64,000 bases of DNA from Dicaeum eximium (Eukaryota > Chordata > Aves > Passeriformes > Dicaeidae): contig VWZP01003839.1 in the NCBI GenBank assembly GCA_013396995.1, forward strand, positions 3,016,378-3,080,377. Direction: 5' to 3'. Shown piece by piece: positions 38,341-48,989 of the stretch. Each line of letters opens with the position of its first letter. Positions within the stretch are counted from its first letter, which is position 1. A model generated the notes under the pieces. The model searched no databases. It was not told the origin of the DNA and saw only the letters and a program-made list of their open reading frames with translations. The position numbers were made by a program, and so were the translations under genes.

Positions 38341-40630
38341 CTCATGGGAAATACAGGCATGGAACTAAGGAGAGCTGCAGACAGTCAGGGCCTTCCCACC
38401 TTTCATCCTGAGGTGACAATCTTCACAAACCAAGCTAGGGAACATGGTGGATAAAAAAAGCCTTTCATTCATAATACACATCTGACATTTGGGATGTTTT
38501 AATACTAATAAGCAAGTAACTTCTAGCTGAACAGCCTGGGAATACTTTTGTACTCACACATCTCCTGTCACTCCTGCAACTCCTCACTCAAGCACAAGCA
38601 GTGATGGCATCAGGACAGGGCATAACTGTAAAAGTTAAAAATGTGGGAAACAAACCTCCCCATCTCACTGGTTCCAAACCCATCCACAAAGGGAGTGAAC
38701 ACAGTGCTATATCCTTTGGTGAAAGAAATGTGGTATTTGCAGTCCAATGGGCCTGTGAAAAAGCTTCCTTTGCCTGCTGGCTCTTCAGATGTACCCTCCA
38801 GGGAAATCTGAAAAGTAGACAAAATGGCCATCTCACATCAGTGCACCAACAGGATGGCACTGACACACAGTGTCAGGAAAACAGGTACCTGCTCTTATAC
38901 CTCTTCTGAGACTGCAAATGACACCTGAAAATTCTAATTACCTTGTGTTTCTCCTGAAAGAACTTACAGAGGCAAGCCTAGCCCCATCAAACTAAAGCCA
39001 GTAATTCCTAAAATCTGTCAACATGCCTTCATTTTGGATGTAAAATCAACCCTTAAATATAAGAGCAGCCAAATTTATCAAAACTTTTGAATTAAATCAC
39101 TGCAACTCTCCTATATGTCTGGCACCCTGCAAGAACATTATAATTCATGGAGAAATGAGATAGTTCCCTTTGTTTGTTGTTCCTTGCTGTTTAGACCTTA
39201 TATATTGCAAACAGACCTGACGCAAAGGCAGGCATGTTAATTTGTTACCCTCTCCTGCTTTTCTTTGCAACTGAAACACTGTTTAGTTTCAGTAGATTTC
39301 AACAACTTTGTGTAGAACTCCAACAGCCTATTGTGAAAGACTTGAGCAATTCAACATAAATCTGGTATCAAAGAGAGGTGACTTTAAGGTGCTTTAACTT
39401 AAATTTATAGATGCAGGTATTTAATTTGGTATTGCTGATTTGTATTTTAAATAGGCACAGGCTTTCTGTTCTTAGAATTATTGCATTGTGTGCCATTTGC
39501 TCAGTACAGACAGCATACACCTACAGTCATTTATACAACCAACCTTGTCCAGCTGAGATGACTTGAAAATGTTAAACGTCCCTTTAAGACACCTGAATAC
39601 ATCTGGAAGCTCTGACTTGCGTGACCAAGTGACTTCAGCCACGACTGAGACGCTGTGTGCCTTTTTTACTGCCCAAGTAGGCAGGAAGGAGCCGTTCCCT
39701 CCTCATCCGGCCCAACACTGGCACCCAGTGGTCAAGCGCACTAGTTGTTCGATTACTGAGGTTCAAACTGCTACCCACTATCTAAACTGTCTGGGAAGCC
39801 TGAGACTGCCACCTCTGGTGAAGACCAGCCAGAGAGAGGAATAAAGCGCAACACCCAAAATACTGCACTGAAATCAGCCAGTCACATCCAAACAGGAGAC
39901 AATGTCAAGCATGTCAGCAAAACTGTTCTTTTAAGGAATTAGTATGCCACCTGAAGCAGCGAGATATGTTTTATGTCCTTTTTTAAAGAGCTACAGACTG
40001 TGAAAGAACTCTTGGACAAGAGAAAATTATCTTGCCCTTGATGATGCAGGTCTGTTTTTCTAAAGGTCTTAACACTGAAGCCAATTTCCAGGAGTGTGAT
40101 ACAGCACATCAAACAACCTACACTGGATGCAATTTTCCAAGAATCAAAAGCAGCAGTTAGCAGGGCTAACAAAGGACCCAGGCATTAAAAAGCATTCAGG
40201 AATCTCCATTCTAAGTTATTTTCCATCAGCAGCCACAAGGGGACAATGCTTCAAATTCTGGGCATTGACCAAACAGAAACACCCAGAGGTGATGTCCAGG
40301 GCTAAACTCTGAAAGACTCAATTTAATATTCTTCCCTCTAACACAGTGATACTGGTTTCAGATGACGCATACAGTCTTTGCAAATAAGGACACAAAGTCA
40401 AATGTCAGGACAGCACATCAGAGAAATAAAGGAGAAGACAGGAAAAGCAAGCCATGAAGTGCAGAGAAGGCAGCATGAATGGAGCAAATGTTTTACTCGC
40501 TAAATCAAGGCTGAACTGAAAGAATTATCAGAATAGTCTGTGAACCTAAATTTTAATACTCCCCCATATTGCAGCATAAGGGATTGTGTGAAGGGGATTA
40601 AACTTCCATTAGAATTAGACTGATCGATAA
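38341..40630. other. Intergenic downstream of PSMB1
   Basis: No assigned gene. On the minus strand, 38807-38669 is bordered by a good acceptor (pyrimidine-rich stretch then CAG) and a GTGAGA donor-like site and is open throughout. It is treated as a weak exon candidate in the findings. Confidence 0.4.
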
Positions 40631-40677
40631 ATTAAGATGAGACGAAGGAAACTGACTTGATTAAGATGAGACGAAGG
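40631..40677 (+). repeat. 29-bp-period direct repeat
   Basis: ATTAAGATGAGACGAAGG occurs at 40631-40648 and 40660-40677 with no mismatch, about 100-140 bp beyond the presumed PSMB1 cleavage site. Confidence 0.85.
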
Positions 40678-40769
40678 TAACTTTTAGCTGCTTCCTCACC
40701 ATGAACTGCTCTGGTTTCTAAAAAACCCAACTTCTAACGAAGATAGAAAATACTCAGCACCACAGTAGT

Positions 40770-40860
40770 TGAACTTAATGAAAAAAATTTAATTAGACAA
40801 ATGTCTTCATAACACAGGTAAATTGTACATCACAGATAACTTGCTTACACATGAACTGAC
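40770..40860 (-). other. PSMB1: PSMB1 3' UTR
   Basis: Immediately after the stop codon the minus strand runs about 70 bases to an ATTAAA hexamer. Cleavage is expected 10-30 bases further. The exact end is inferred. Confidence 0.6.
40789..40794 (-). terminator. PSMB1: PSMB1 poly(A) signal ATTAAA
   Basis: TTTAAT on the plus strand reads ATTAAA on the minus strand, the commonest variant of AATAAA. It is the first such hexamer after the PSMB1 stop codon. Confidence 0.6.
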
Positions 40861-41046
40861 TTAGTCTTTTCGTAACTGGACAGTTTGCTCTTTAATTCCA
40901 TCTTTTGTGACAATGCAGATCTTTAGTGCATCCCCAGTGTACACATCTCTCTCAGCAGCAGAAATGAAGACATCCTTAACCAGCTGCAAAGCCTTTTCCA
41001 GGGTCAGAGGCACATGCTCCACATTTTGCATGTTCTTGAAGCCAAT
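40861..41046 (-). CDS. PSMB1: PSMB1 coding exon 6
   Basis: Encodes residues 179-239 and the TAA stop. It begins IGFKNMQ after a TTAG acceptor and contains DVFISAAERDVYTGDAL, typical of the beta-6 C-terminal half. Confidence 0.96.
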   Translation of the reverse strand: MGFKNMQNVEHVPLTLEKALQLVKDVFISAAERDVYTGDALKICIVTKDGIKEQTVQLRKD

Positions 41047-44000
41047 CTAAGAAAAGATAAAAATGCATTTTATCCATCTATGAAAACGGTTTCAGTCTTT
41101 TCACTAGAATAAACAGATTTAGACAAATTAAAAAGAAATGGCTTGTCTATTTTAAAAACCCCAAAGCTGAAAAAGTATTCCTCCACACAGTTTACAGTTG
41201 AGAGCTTTACCAATACCGATACTCTTAGAAAATCAACTAGAAGCAGTTCCAATATGCAGCCAGCATAGCTCCTCCTGCTCATTCAGCATGTATGAGATCA
41301 CAATAAACATTTGGATCTGACTTAATTCTTCACAAACTTCTCACAAGGTTGGCAGTAGGAGAACTGCACATGAGCCTTTTTTTCTCTCGTCAATTGTAGT
41401 TAGGAACATTTCTTAAAAGCAAATATTCCCTGGGATACCTAGACTTCAAAACTAAGTCTATATTGGAGCATATCTGGTCCTACTAAACAGCGTTAAGTTA
41501 GCTTATAAATGTATGGTCAACTTAAGCATCAGAACAGGTAAAGGAGAAGAGTCCCATGTTTTGCCTGAAACCCATAAGCAATAAGAAATTACTTATGACA
41601 ACTTGGTTTTTGCAGAGCATATTTTCTTCAGTTAATAAAGCTAAAAAAATAAAAAAGGAAATATTCTCTTCCTTTCTCATCTGTAAACAGTCAAGAATGC
41701 TTACTACTTTTCTAAGCAAAAAAGCTATGTTGGCATCAGGTTCAAGTGACTAAATACCAACACCAATGTCAAAAAATTAAAATTAGTAAAACATACTTTG
41801 GTATTTCTCCCATTCAATTATTAACAGCTTCAACTAAATATAAAAATATTCTTCAGGTTTTTCAGACAGATTTAGCTGAGTAAGTTTCCAGCAGTTTTAT
41901 GTAAAAACACTCTTACTGAAAAATTATATCTGAGTTGTACAAAACTGAAGACTTAAACAAGGATATGTTAAAGGATAAAATGTATGTATTAATTCTATCT
42001 TCTTAATTTGCTATTATTTCATACTAAGTAACAGGCATATTTATGTTATCAGCCAAGAAAAAACTCCCCAAACCCAGAAAAAAACCCTCCAAACAACTTT
42101 TAGGATAAACACAACTCCCTGATTAAAACACTTCTGTCTTTTAAACAGCCACTGCACCATTAGTAATGTATTAAAAACCTGAACAGATCCCAAAGCACAA
42201 CTTTGATTTTTCCTGAGAAAGTAAAGCCACATAATTTATAAATGCATGTATTACCAGATCCTACCTAGATAAGAGATTTAAAACTTGTCTCAAAAGTAAT
42301 ATTCTCCAGAAGTAAAGCTACATTAATTTGAATGTCACAAATGTTTTCTGAGATAAGGAAAAAAAACCAAAACAAAACAAAAGCCAACAAGCTATTTTAC
42401 CTGGTTATCCAGCAAAGGCTGCAACATGGCACTTGCTGATCCACCTGCTTTGAAACAATCTCTCTCATAGGAGCCCACTGGATCAAAGCTATAAACTGCT
42501 CCCTTCCCTGAAAAAAATAATAGTATGTAACCACAACTCAGAATGCTGCTCAGTATTGACAAGCATGTTCAAGTAAACCAGCTCTCTGGATAAGCAGTGT
42601 CTGGAACACTCTAGATCCCAGTAAACCTTTACCAAACAACACTGAGTATGTTCAGATGATGCTTTTTACAGAAGACTCACAATGGCTGCAGCCTGGTACA
42701 ACATCCAAACTTATTTTCTTTATCTAAGCCACAACTATGCTTCAACAAATGTTTCCTACAGTACTTACCACAGAAAAAGTGCTGATGCTGAATAATCAAA
42801 GCAGAAAAATGAGCTAGAGTGTAGTGCTGCACATAGAGCCCCAGGGGTTCCAAGGCTACCACAAACAAGCCGCTCACACACGGTTCCTGAATGATACATT
42901 TCTTGAATTACCTCCAGAAAGCGTGCGTGGATGCCTCTGCATTGCACTCCCAGAACCAGGGATGATGCTCTGGTCTCTTGCACACTTCCCTCTGAACCTG
43001 ACCAGGTAGTGCAAAGTTTACTGGCTTGCACCGACAACAGAGACACAGACGCTGCAGCTCTGAAGCATCATGGTTTGACGAGGACATGCCAGTCAGAATG
43101 CAGCAGCTGGCCCAGCCCTGTTTCTGTTCAGACAGGCTGCACCCTATTCAATTAACTGGCCACTGCCCTTGGCACCAGAGAACAGGAGCTGAACAGCCCT
43201 GAGAAAGCCAGCCATATCAAAAATCAATCTTGCTGGACCCAAATTTAGTCCATGCAAGCAAACCTTCACTCTGATTCTTATCAGCTGCTACAGCACCCTT
43301 ATAATCCAAGATTTACCATTATGCAGGGCAGACTAATCCCCTGCCAGATCCCACAAATCACAGACATGTCTTAGCAAGACTGGAAAAGCAGTATAACTTA
43401 ATGGCAAAAACAAACTGCAGGCAATGGCTAAAATTATCCAAACAAGACCACCTCTGAGCTCCTTCTCAAAGCCAGATAGTACAGTATTTCAGCAACTCAA
43501 CGAAATTACTGGACAGGAGCCCAGTAAGTTCTGGAAGGGCTGTACATTAAACTACAGCTTCTGTGTAGAAGTCAGGATTTTCATTAGAGGTTAGTTAACG
43601 TTTAGGAATAACTTTGTAGAAACCTATTTCTGGAGTAAGTCTTCATAATAAATAGTCTTTACCACACTCACAGGTCTGAGTGAGACATATAAAATTTTAC
43701 TGGTGACATCTACTTTAAAGAAGCAATTAAAAAAATTCAGCAAAACAGCTGTAAAACTTTCCAGTCTGAAGTATAAATTATTTCACTTTAGCAATTTTAT
43801 TTGTAATCAAATAATTATAACATAGCTTTTAGACTTTCAGATCTTCAGAAATGAAAAATCAAGTGAATAACAAAAGCTAGGAAACAAGCCAGATACATAA
43901 CATGTACTTGATCTATGTTAGTACCATAATGCCTAAAGGCAGGTGTTAGGAATGGGAACACAAACGTTGTTACTCAATCAGTACACCTGAGATGTAAAGG

Positions 44001-47000
44001 GATAGCTATCCACTCACAGAAATGCAGCCTCTCTTATTTATTTTCTTTTTCTGTTAAAAGTCTTACCTTCTTCATCAAGTCCACCAATTATATTGTAAAC
44101 GTAGTAGGGAAAGAAACGTCGAGAATACAGGATTGTAGACAGCATTGCTGCAATAGCCCCTGTAGTCATGGTCTTGTTGTTGGAATGCTTGTACATCTGC
44201 CAGTGGTAGAGCACACCCAAGAAGAAAGTCAAACACTAAAGCTGACATTCAACCAGAATTACAATTTCTGTAACCTCACTACAGAAGAATCTGACACTAA
44301 GCAAAGTTATTAATCGGCACAATTACTGAAACATGCTGGTCTAAAAGATTAAGCCTCTTTACAACTCAAAGATGAACATATCTTCAAATTTTTGTAATTC
44401 ATAGGTGTTGCCTCATTTACAATATCCTCTCCAGCTCTTCCATTCTATAAATTTGTGGTGTCACACTTAATAAGAACACAGCACTAATTTTCCCTGCCAA
44501 TCTTTCACTAGCAAAACAGTTATGATACAAACACTTGAAAACAATCAGCAGAAGTTATATCTAAAACATCATATTATTGGTCTCAAGTATAATATTAATA
44601 ATCTAAGGTTCTAAATACAGTAAGATACGTAGTTACCTTTAATCTGGCATCAATAATTTTAGTAAGGGTAAGGCAGTCCCCATGGAAACCAGTGCATCCA
44701 ATGACTGTTTGTTCTGTTCTGAAAAATGTAAAATTTTTGTTGCAATTTTAGACTTAGCATGAACTACAGCAATTTCTTACACAGTAGGTTATTATGAAAA
44801 CACCAAATGTATTTTCAGTTTTTCTAGTGCTGTCAAAAACAGTTGTCTAAAATGTAGTAACAGATCTGTGCTGTACAAAAGGCACCTGCAACCTACGTCT
44901 TGAAGAGGACTCAACAAACCCAAGACCACGCAGATGTCTTTTTTCAACCCACTTCCTTCTTCAGCTGTCAGTAAGACTGACAAAAGAAATTCTCCATTTC
45001 TTCAAGCATCCCTGACTCCAGCTGTAGCAATTCAGTTTTACTAGAAGATCTGTTATACACTGGGGAGCCACAGATCCCACCACTCAGTCCAATTTTTACT
45101 CCATCAGACCAGAGGGCTGCATGAAGCTTGTACAATGGTTATGTAACATTTATGGTTTTGGTAGCTTCTGTGTCAGCACAAACAGAAGTTATCTGGCTGC
45201 AGATTCTCTACAGAACCTTAGCTCTGCTCAGTTTTGAAATATTTTATGACCCCTAAGCACAGGAACACATACTTGGAATTTTTATTCTAGGAAATAAAAG
45301 AGTGACCAGATCTCCTGATGAAGCAGAATGAGTTATCATAGGATTAAGTTTTGCTACAGTTAAGTAAAAAATCCTCTGATTATCCAGTCAAAAAACCCCA
45401 CATTAAGGTTTGTATCATGCTAAAAATGCTCTGTTCTCACTTAACTTCAAGAGCACGAAACAAGAAATCTGGGTATATTTACAACATCACATCTTGCATC
45501 ACAGCAAAGATCACCAAGACTCCAAAATCTACTTTGTTACTGTGCTTTTTCTTCTAAGAATTCTGCTTAAAACAGGAGGCAGGAGACATGGTCAGCAATA
45601 CAAAAGATTTTTCATCTTTTTCAGTCCTTGCAGATCTGGACTTACAGCTTGTAGCATTTTGGACTGTCCCGGGAGTGAATTGAATAGCCTTCACTCAGAC
45701 GTGTGTCAGAGGCCACAATACAAAAGTCTTCTCCAGCAATCGCCAGCACAGTCCTTAAAAAAAAGAGTATTGATAAATCATGACCTTCAGCACAACAATC
45801 TTCTTAGGCAACACAGAAGCAATCTAGATAGTAATTCTACACCCAGATTGACGTTTTGCCAAGCATCTTATATTCCTTGCATGTTTCCCACTATGCACAT
45901 TCCTACTCAACACCGAAGGAAGAAGACGCTAGACAGACTACAGAAGATATATGCATGTGGCCCTCTACTCTGATTTAAACTGTATGGAAACTTGGTAAAA
46001 CAGAGACTCTACAGCAGGCAAGAACCAGACCCCATGGATGAGGTATTTTATCTGCCTGATAAAATCATCCTTCTAAAACAAGCAAAGTACTGAGCAACAG
46101 TATCACTACACTTAAATAAACATCACTTTGAAAATCTGGTGTTATTACTTCCTAACAGCTGGTTTTGTGATCACCACAAGTATACTACCATTAAATAACA
46201 AAGAGATGACCTTTAAAAAGCAATAGTCATCATAAGAAAAAAAAAAAAAACACCTGGCCAGATCATGCCACCAACTCAGGTGTGTAAAACATCACCTGCC
46301 TTTAACAGCTACAGCAAGGTAGCATTCAACCCAGTAACACGTTTACTAGCAACACGGTAAAAAGTAATGGCCATAAACTAAAACACAAGAAGTTCCACCT
46401 CAACATGAGGAAGAACTTCTTAACTTGGAGGGTGGCAGAATAGTGGAACAGGCTGCCCAGGGAAGTCGTGGAGTCTCCCTCTCCGGAGACATTCAAAACC
46501 CACCTGGACGCGTCCTGGTGTCACCTGCTCGAGGTGACCCTGCCTTAGCAGGGGGGTTGGACTGGATGATCTCCAGAGCGCCCGTCCAGCCCTAACAACT
46601 CTGTGATTCTGGCCCATTACCTGGGCCAGATTTCCTAAGCCACTATAAAGAAACAGCCCTGCGGAGAACAAAAGATGCGTACTTTAAGACCAGTCGAAGT
46701 TTAGGGAGCCCCAGTGTTCCAAAAGCCACACGGACAGGCAAGAACACCCTGAAAGGCTGCCAGGCCTCATGACAAGCCCGAGCCCAGCTCCTCCTTGTGC
46801 TGCCGCTCTCTCCATGCACAGAGGAGACCGTGAGAGGACATAAACCCGCACTGAGCACCGAGGAGAAGCAGGGCTAAGGCGAGGCAGCCCCAGCCCCGGC
46901 GCCGCTCTCCCCTGGGCCCCGTGCCCAGGGTGCCCCGTCCCGCCCGCTGCCCGCCCGGGCCCTCACCCTCCGTTGAAGGTGTATGGCGAGAAGCGGTGCT

Positions 47001-47073
47001 GCTGCACGGGCGCCTCCAGCCCGTAGCCCGCACTCTCGGGCCGGGCCGGCCCATATCCCGCGGTGGACAGCAT
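40861..47073 (-). CDS. PSMB1: Proteasome 20S subunit beta type-1 (beta-6), six exons
   Basis: The coding sequence joins 47073-46967, 45753-45646, 44718-44637, 44196-44067, 42507-42401 and 41046-40861. Every intron is GT-AG and the total is 720 nt (239 aa plus TAA), close to the 241 aa I recall for human. Family signatures are RFSPYTFNGGT at residues 27-37, ASDTRLSEG, IGCTGFHGDCLTLT and YSRRFFPYYVYNIIGGLDEE, with a C-terminus ending RKD. PSMB1 is one of the noncatalytic beta subunits of the 20S core. The segment before Arg27 corresponds to the propeptide removed in the human protein. It acts in cytoplasm and nucleus in ubiquitin-dependent protein degradation. The start is the first ATG, inside a CpG island, and it faces TBP head to head. 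No frameshift or stop interrupts it. Confidence 0.98.
41047..42400 (-). other. PSMB1: PSMB1 intron 5
   Basis: AT-rich intron with a GTAAAA donor. No embedded gene or identifiable repeat is seen. Confidence 0.85.
42401..42507 (-). CDS. PSMB1: PSMB1 coding exon 5
   Basis: Encodes about residues 143-178, including GAVYSFDPVGSYERD and AGGSASAMLQPLLDNQ. It is preceded by a TTTTTTTCAG acceptor. Confidence 0.96.
42508..44066 (-). other. PSMB1: PSMB1 intron 4
   Basis: Largest intron of the gene, with a GTAAGA donor. No repeat family or nested gene is recognised. Confidence 0.85.
44067..44196 (-). CDS. PSMB1: PSMB1 coding exon 4
   Basis: Encodes residues 100-142. It begins MYKHSNNKTMTTGAIAAML and ends LDEEG across the splice. 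Confidence 0.97.
44197..44636 (-). other. PSMB1: PSMB1 intron 3
   Basis: A 440-bp intron with a GTAACT donor and a GGCAG acceptor. Nothing else is noted in it. Confidence 0.85.
44637..44718 (-). CDS. PSMB1: PSMB1 coding exon 3
   Basis: Encodes residues 72-99 (TEQTVIGCTGFHGDCLTLTK, then IIDARLK) after a TTTTTCAG acceptor. Confidence 0.96.
44719..45645 (-). other. PSMB1: PSMB1 intron 2
   Basis: A 927-bp intron with a GTAAGT donor, AT-rich and without a recognisable insertion. Confidence 0.85.
45646..45753 (-). CDS. PSMB1: PSMB1 coding exon 2
   Basis: Encodes residues 36-71, from GGTVLAIAGEDFCIVASDTR to SPKCYK. The acceptor is a T-run followed by AAG and the donor is GTAAGT. Confidence 0.96.
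45754..46966 (-). other. PSMB1: PSMB1 intron 1
   Basis: Contains a CR1 LINE fragment in the antisense orientation (about 46,371-46,611) and a 14-A run near 46,238. The right end is part of the promoter CpG island. Confidence 0.85.
46371..46611 (+). mobile_element. CR1 LINE 3' fragment
   Basis: Matches the 3' end of avian CR1: AACATGAGGAAGAACTTCTT, AACAGGCTGCCCAGGGAAG, GGGGGGTTGGACTGGATGAT and a terminal CTGTGATTCTG. The element is 5'-truncated, as CR1 copies usually are, and looks only modestly diverged. It lies within PSMB1 intron 1, antisense to that gene. Confidence 0.92.
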
Positions 47074-47460
47074 CGCGCCCGGCCGATCGCTGCTGTCTCA
47101 CGGCGAAATGGCGGCACCGGAGGCGGAAGCGGAGCCGCTCTGGGAGGGCAGCGCCACCTCCTCTCGGCTGCTCTGCCGGGCGGCGAGCGCCGGCCTGGCG
47201 GGAGGGCGGCGGGGCCGCTGTGCAGGGAGCCCGGCCGGGCCTCGCCTGAGGCAAGGTGTGCGCCTGGGCCTGGGCAGCGCCGGCTGCCGCTCTGGGCCAA
47301 GCGCTGCCCTGTCGCCTGCGTGCCCGCCCGTGGAAACTCGCAGGCTGATCAGTAGCTGTGGTGAGGCCATCACACACCCCTCGTGTTTGGGCGGGTGGGC
47401 AGCAGGGCAGCTCCTGCTCTGTTGTAGGGGAGAGCGCCTTTGGGACCGCCGTGAAGAGCA
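46880..47460. promoter_or_regulatory. PSMB1: PSMB1 promoter CpG island
   Basis: Dense CpG from intron 1 through the start codon (47073) and about 380 bp upstream. Just upstream of the start are AAATGGCGGC (47106-47115), a YY1-type site, and CGGAAG (47124-47129), an ETS-type core. No TATA box is seen. This pairing is typical of TATA-less housekeeping promoters. Confidence 0.8.
46967..47073 (-). CDS. PSMB1: PSMB1 coding exon 1
   Basis: Encodes residues 1-35 and part of 36, beginning MLSTAGYG. The ATG sits at 47073-47071 in the context GCGCGATGC, and the donor is GTGAGG. The N-terminal propeptide portion differs from mammals but RFSPYTFNGG is conserved. Confidence 0.93.
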
Positions 47461-47469
47461 AGAGTCGAG

Positions 47470-47925
47470 AATCACAGAATCATCGGGTGGTTGGAGTTAG
47501 AAGGGACGTATAGACAGAGACAGCTTTCACTAGACCAAGCTGCTCAGAGCTCCATCCTGCTTGGCACTGAACACTTCCAGGGATGGGGCATCCATAACTT
47601 CCCTGGACAACCCGTGCCCGTATCGCACCACCCTCACAGCAAAGAACTTCCTCTGAATATCTACTCTAAACCATCTTTCAGTTTGAGGCCATTCCCCCAT
47701 GTCTTGTCACTACGTGCTCTTGTGAAAAGTCCCTCTCCACCTTTCTAGTAGGTCACCTTCTCTCATCCAGGCTGAATAATCAAAATTATCTCAGCCTTTC
47801 CTCATACAAGAGGTGCTTCATCCCTCTAAGCATCTCGGTGGCCCTCTGGACTTGCTCCCACAGGTCCAGCTCTTTCTGGAGCTGCACACAGTACTCCAGA
47901 TGGGGTCTCACCAGGTCCTCGAGGT
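47470..47925 (-). mobile_element. CR1 LINE 3' fragment with ORF2 remnant
   Basis: On the plus strand the fragment opens with AATCACAGAATCATC, the reverse of the CR1 3' end. Read on the minus strand, 47910-47786 encodes VRPHLEYCVQ ... RATEMLRGMKHLLYEERLR, the C-terminal part of the CR1 reverse transcriptase protein, in decayed form. The element is 5'-truncated near 47,925. It lies between the PSMB1 and TBP starts. Confidence 0.92.
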
Positions 47926-48248
47926 GGGCCATGGGGTGTGGTGCCAGGCACCCTGGCATGAGTGGGAACAAGTGGGAAGGGCTGGGGTAGAAGCTCAACG
48001 AGGTACTATGGGACAAGACAGGGCAGGGACAGTGAGATGCAGGGGACACATGAGGTGCTCCTGAGGAGGTGTGTTGTGTGTTGCCTTGCTTGGGAAGCAC
48101 AGCTGTGGTGGCTGCAGTCTCCATGGGCACTGTGCAGACAGCGGCGAGACCCACAGCTGGCAGCACAGCCGGGCAGAACTCGGTGTACAGCTCCAAGGTG
48201 AGGAACCACAGCCCCTGTGAGGGCCTGGTGCACTGGCAGGGACCCCCA
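47926..48248. other. Spacer between two CR1 fragments
   Basis: About 320 bp of GC-moderate sequence without clear CR1 similarity. It has short frames on both strands, none recognised. Confidence 0.4.
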
Positions 48249-48925
48249 GAGATTCACAGGATCTGGTAGGGACCACATGGGATCATCTGGGGCAACCTTT
48301 CTGCTCAAGCAGGGTCATCTCAGAGCACCTGGCACAGGATTGATGGTTCTTGAACATCTCCAGTGAGGGAGACTCCACAACCTCTCAGGACAATCTGTTC
48401 CAGTGCTCGGTCACCTGCACAGCGAAGTTCTTCCTCATATCCAGGTGGAACTTCTGTGCATCAGAATCTGCTCATTCCCTCTTGTCTTGTACTGCTTGGC
48501 ACCACCAAGATGAGCCTGGATGAATCCTCTTCACACCCACCCTTTAGATATTTATTCACATTGATGAGGTTCCCTCTCAGTCATCTCTTCTCGAGGCTGA
48601 ACAGGCCCAGCTCCCTCAGCCTTTCCTCCTAAGTGGATGCTCCAATCCCTTAATCATCTCTGTAGTCCTCTGCTGCATCTGCTCCAGGAGCTCCATGTCT
48701 CTCCTGCCCTGAGGAGCCCAGAACAGGACACAGCACTCCAGATGTGGCCTCGCCAGGGCTGGTCAGGATCGACCTGCTGGCAATGCTCTTCCTAATGCAT
48801 TACAGGATGGCACTGGCCTTCTTAGCCACAAGGGCACTGCTGGCTCACGGACAGCCTGTTTGCACCAGGAGCCTCAGGTCCTTCTCCACAGAGCTGCTTC
48901 CCAGCGCGCTGGCCCCCAGCCTTGC
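48249..48925 (-). mobile_element. Second CR1 LINE fragment
   Basis: The plus strand shows the reversed CR1 3' region in order: GATTCACAGGATCTGG, GCAACCTTTCTGCTCAAGCA, CTCCACAACCTCTC, GAGGCTGAACAGGCCCAGCT, CAGCACTCCAGATGTGGCCT, and finally CTCAGGTCCTTCTCCACAGA. It is about 675 bp, more diverged than the intron 1 copy, and abuts the TBP CpG island. Confidence 0.88.
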
Positions 48926-48989
48926 TGGTGCATGTGGTTTCGCCCCTCCTGGGGCAGTACCCCGCACCTGCCCTTCTCTATTTCGGCAG

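Noticed and set aside
1..40760. FAM120B or DLL1 coding exons
   Set aside because: Looked for conserved segments of both on both strands by eye and found none. An exon-level search would be needed to exclude short exons.
45410..45973. 187-codon plus-strand frame
   Set aside because: It lies antisense over PSMB1 exon 2 and its introns, with no domain and no splice signals.
46238..46252. Poly(A) run as a possible processed-pseudogene tail
   Set aside because: No retrocopy body or target duplication is found next to it.
47926..48248. Continuation of CR1 between the two fragments
   Set aside because: The sequence does not follow the CR1 order I know, so the two flanking fragments are treated as separate insertions.
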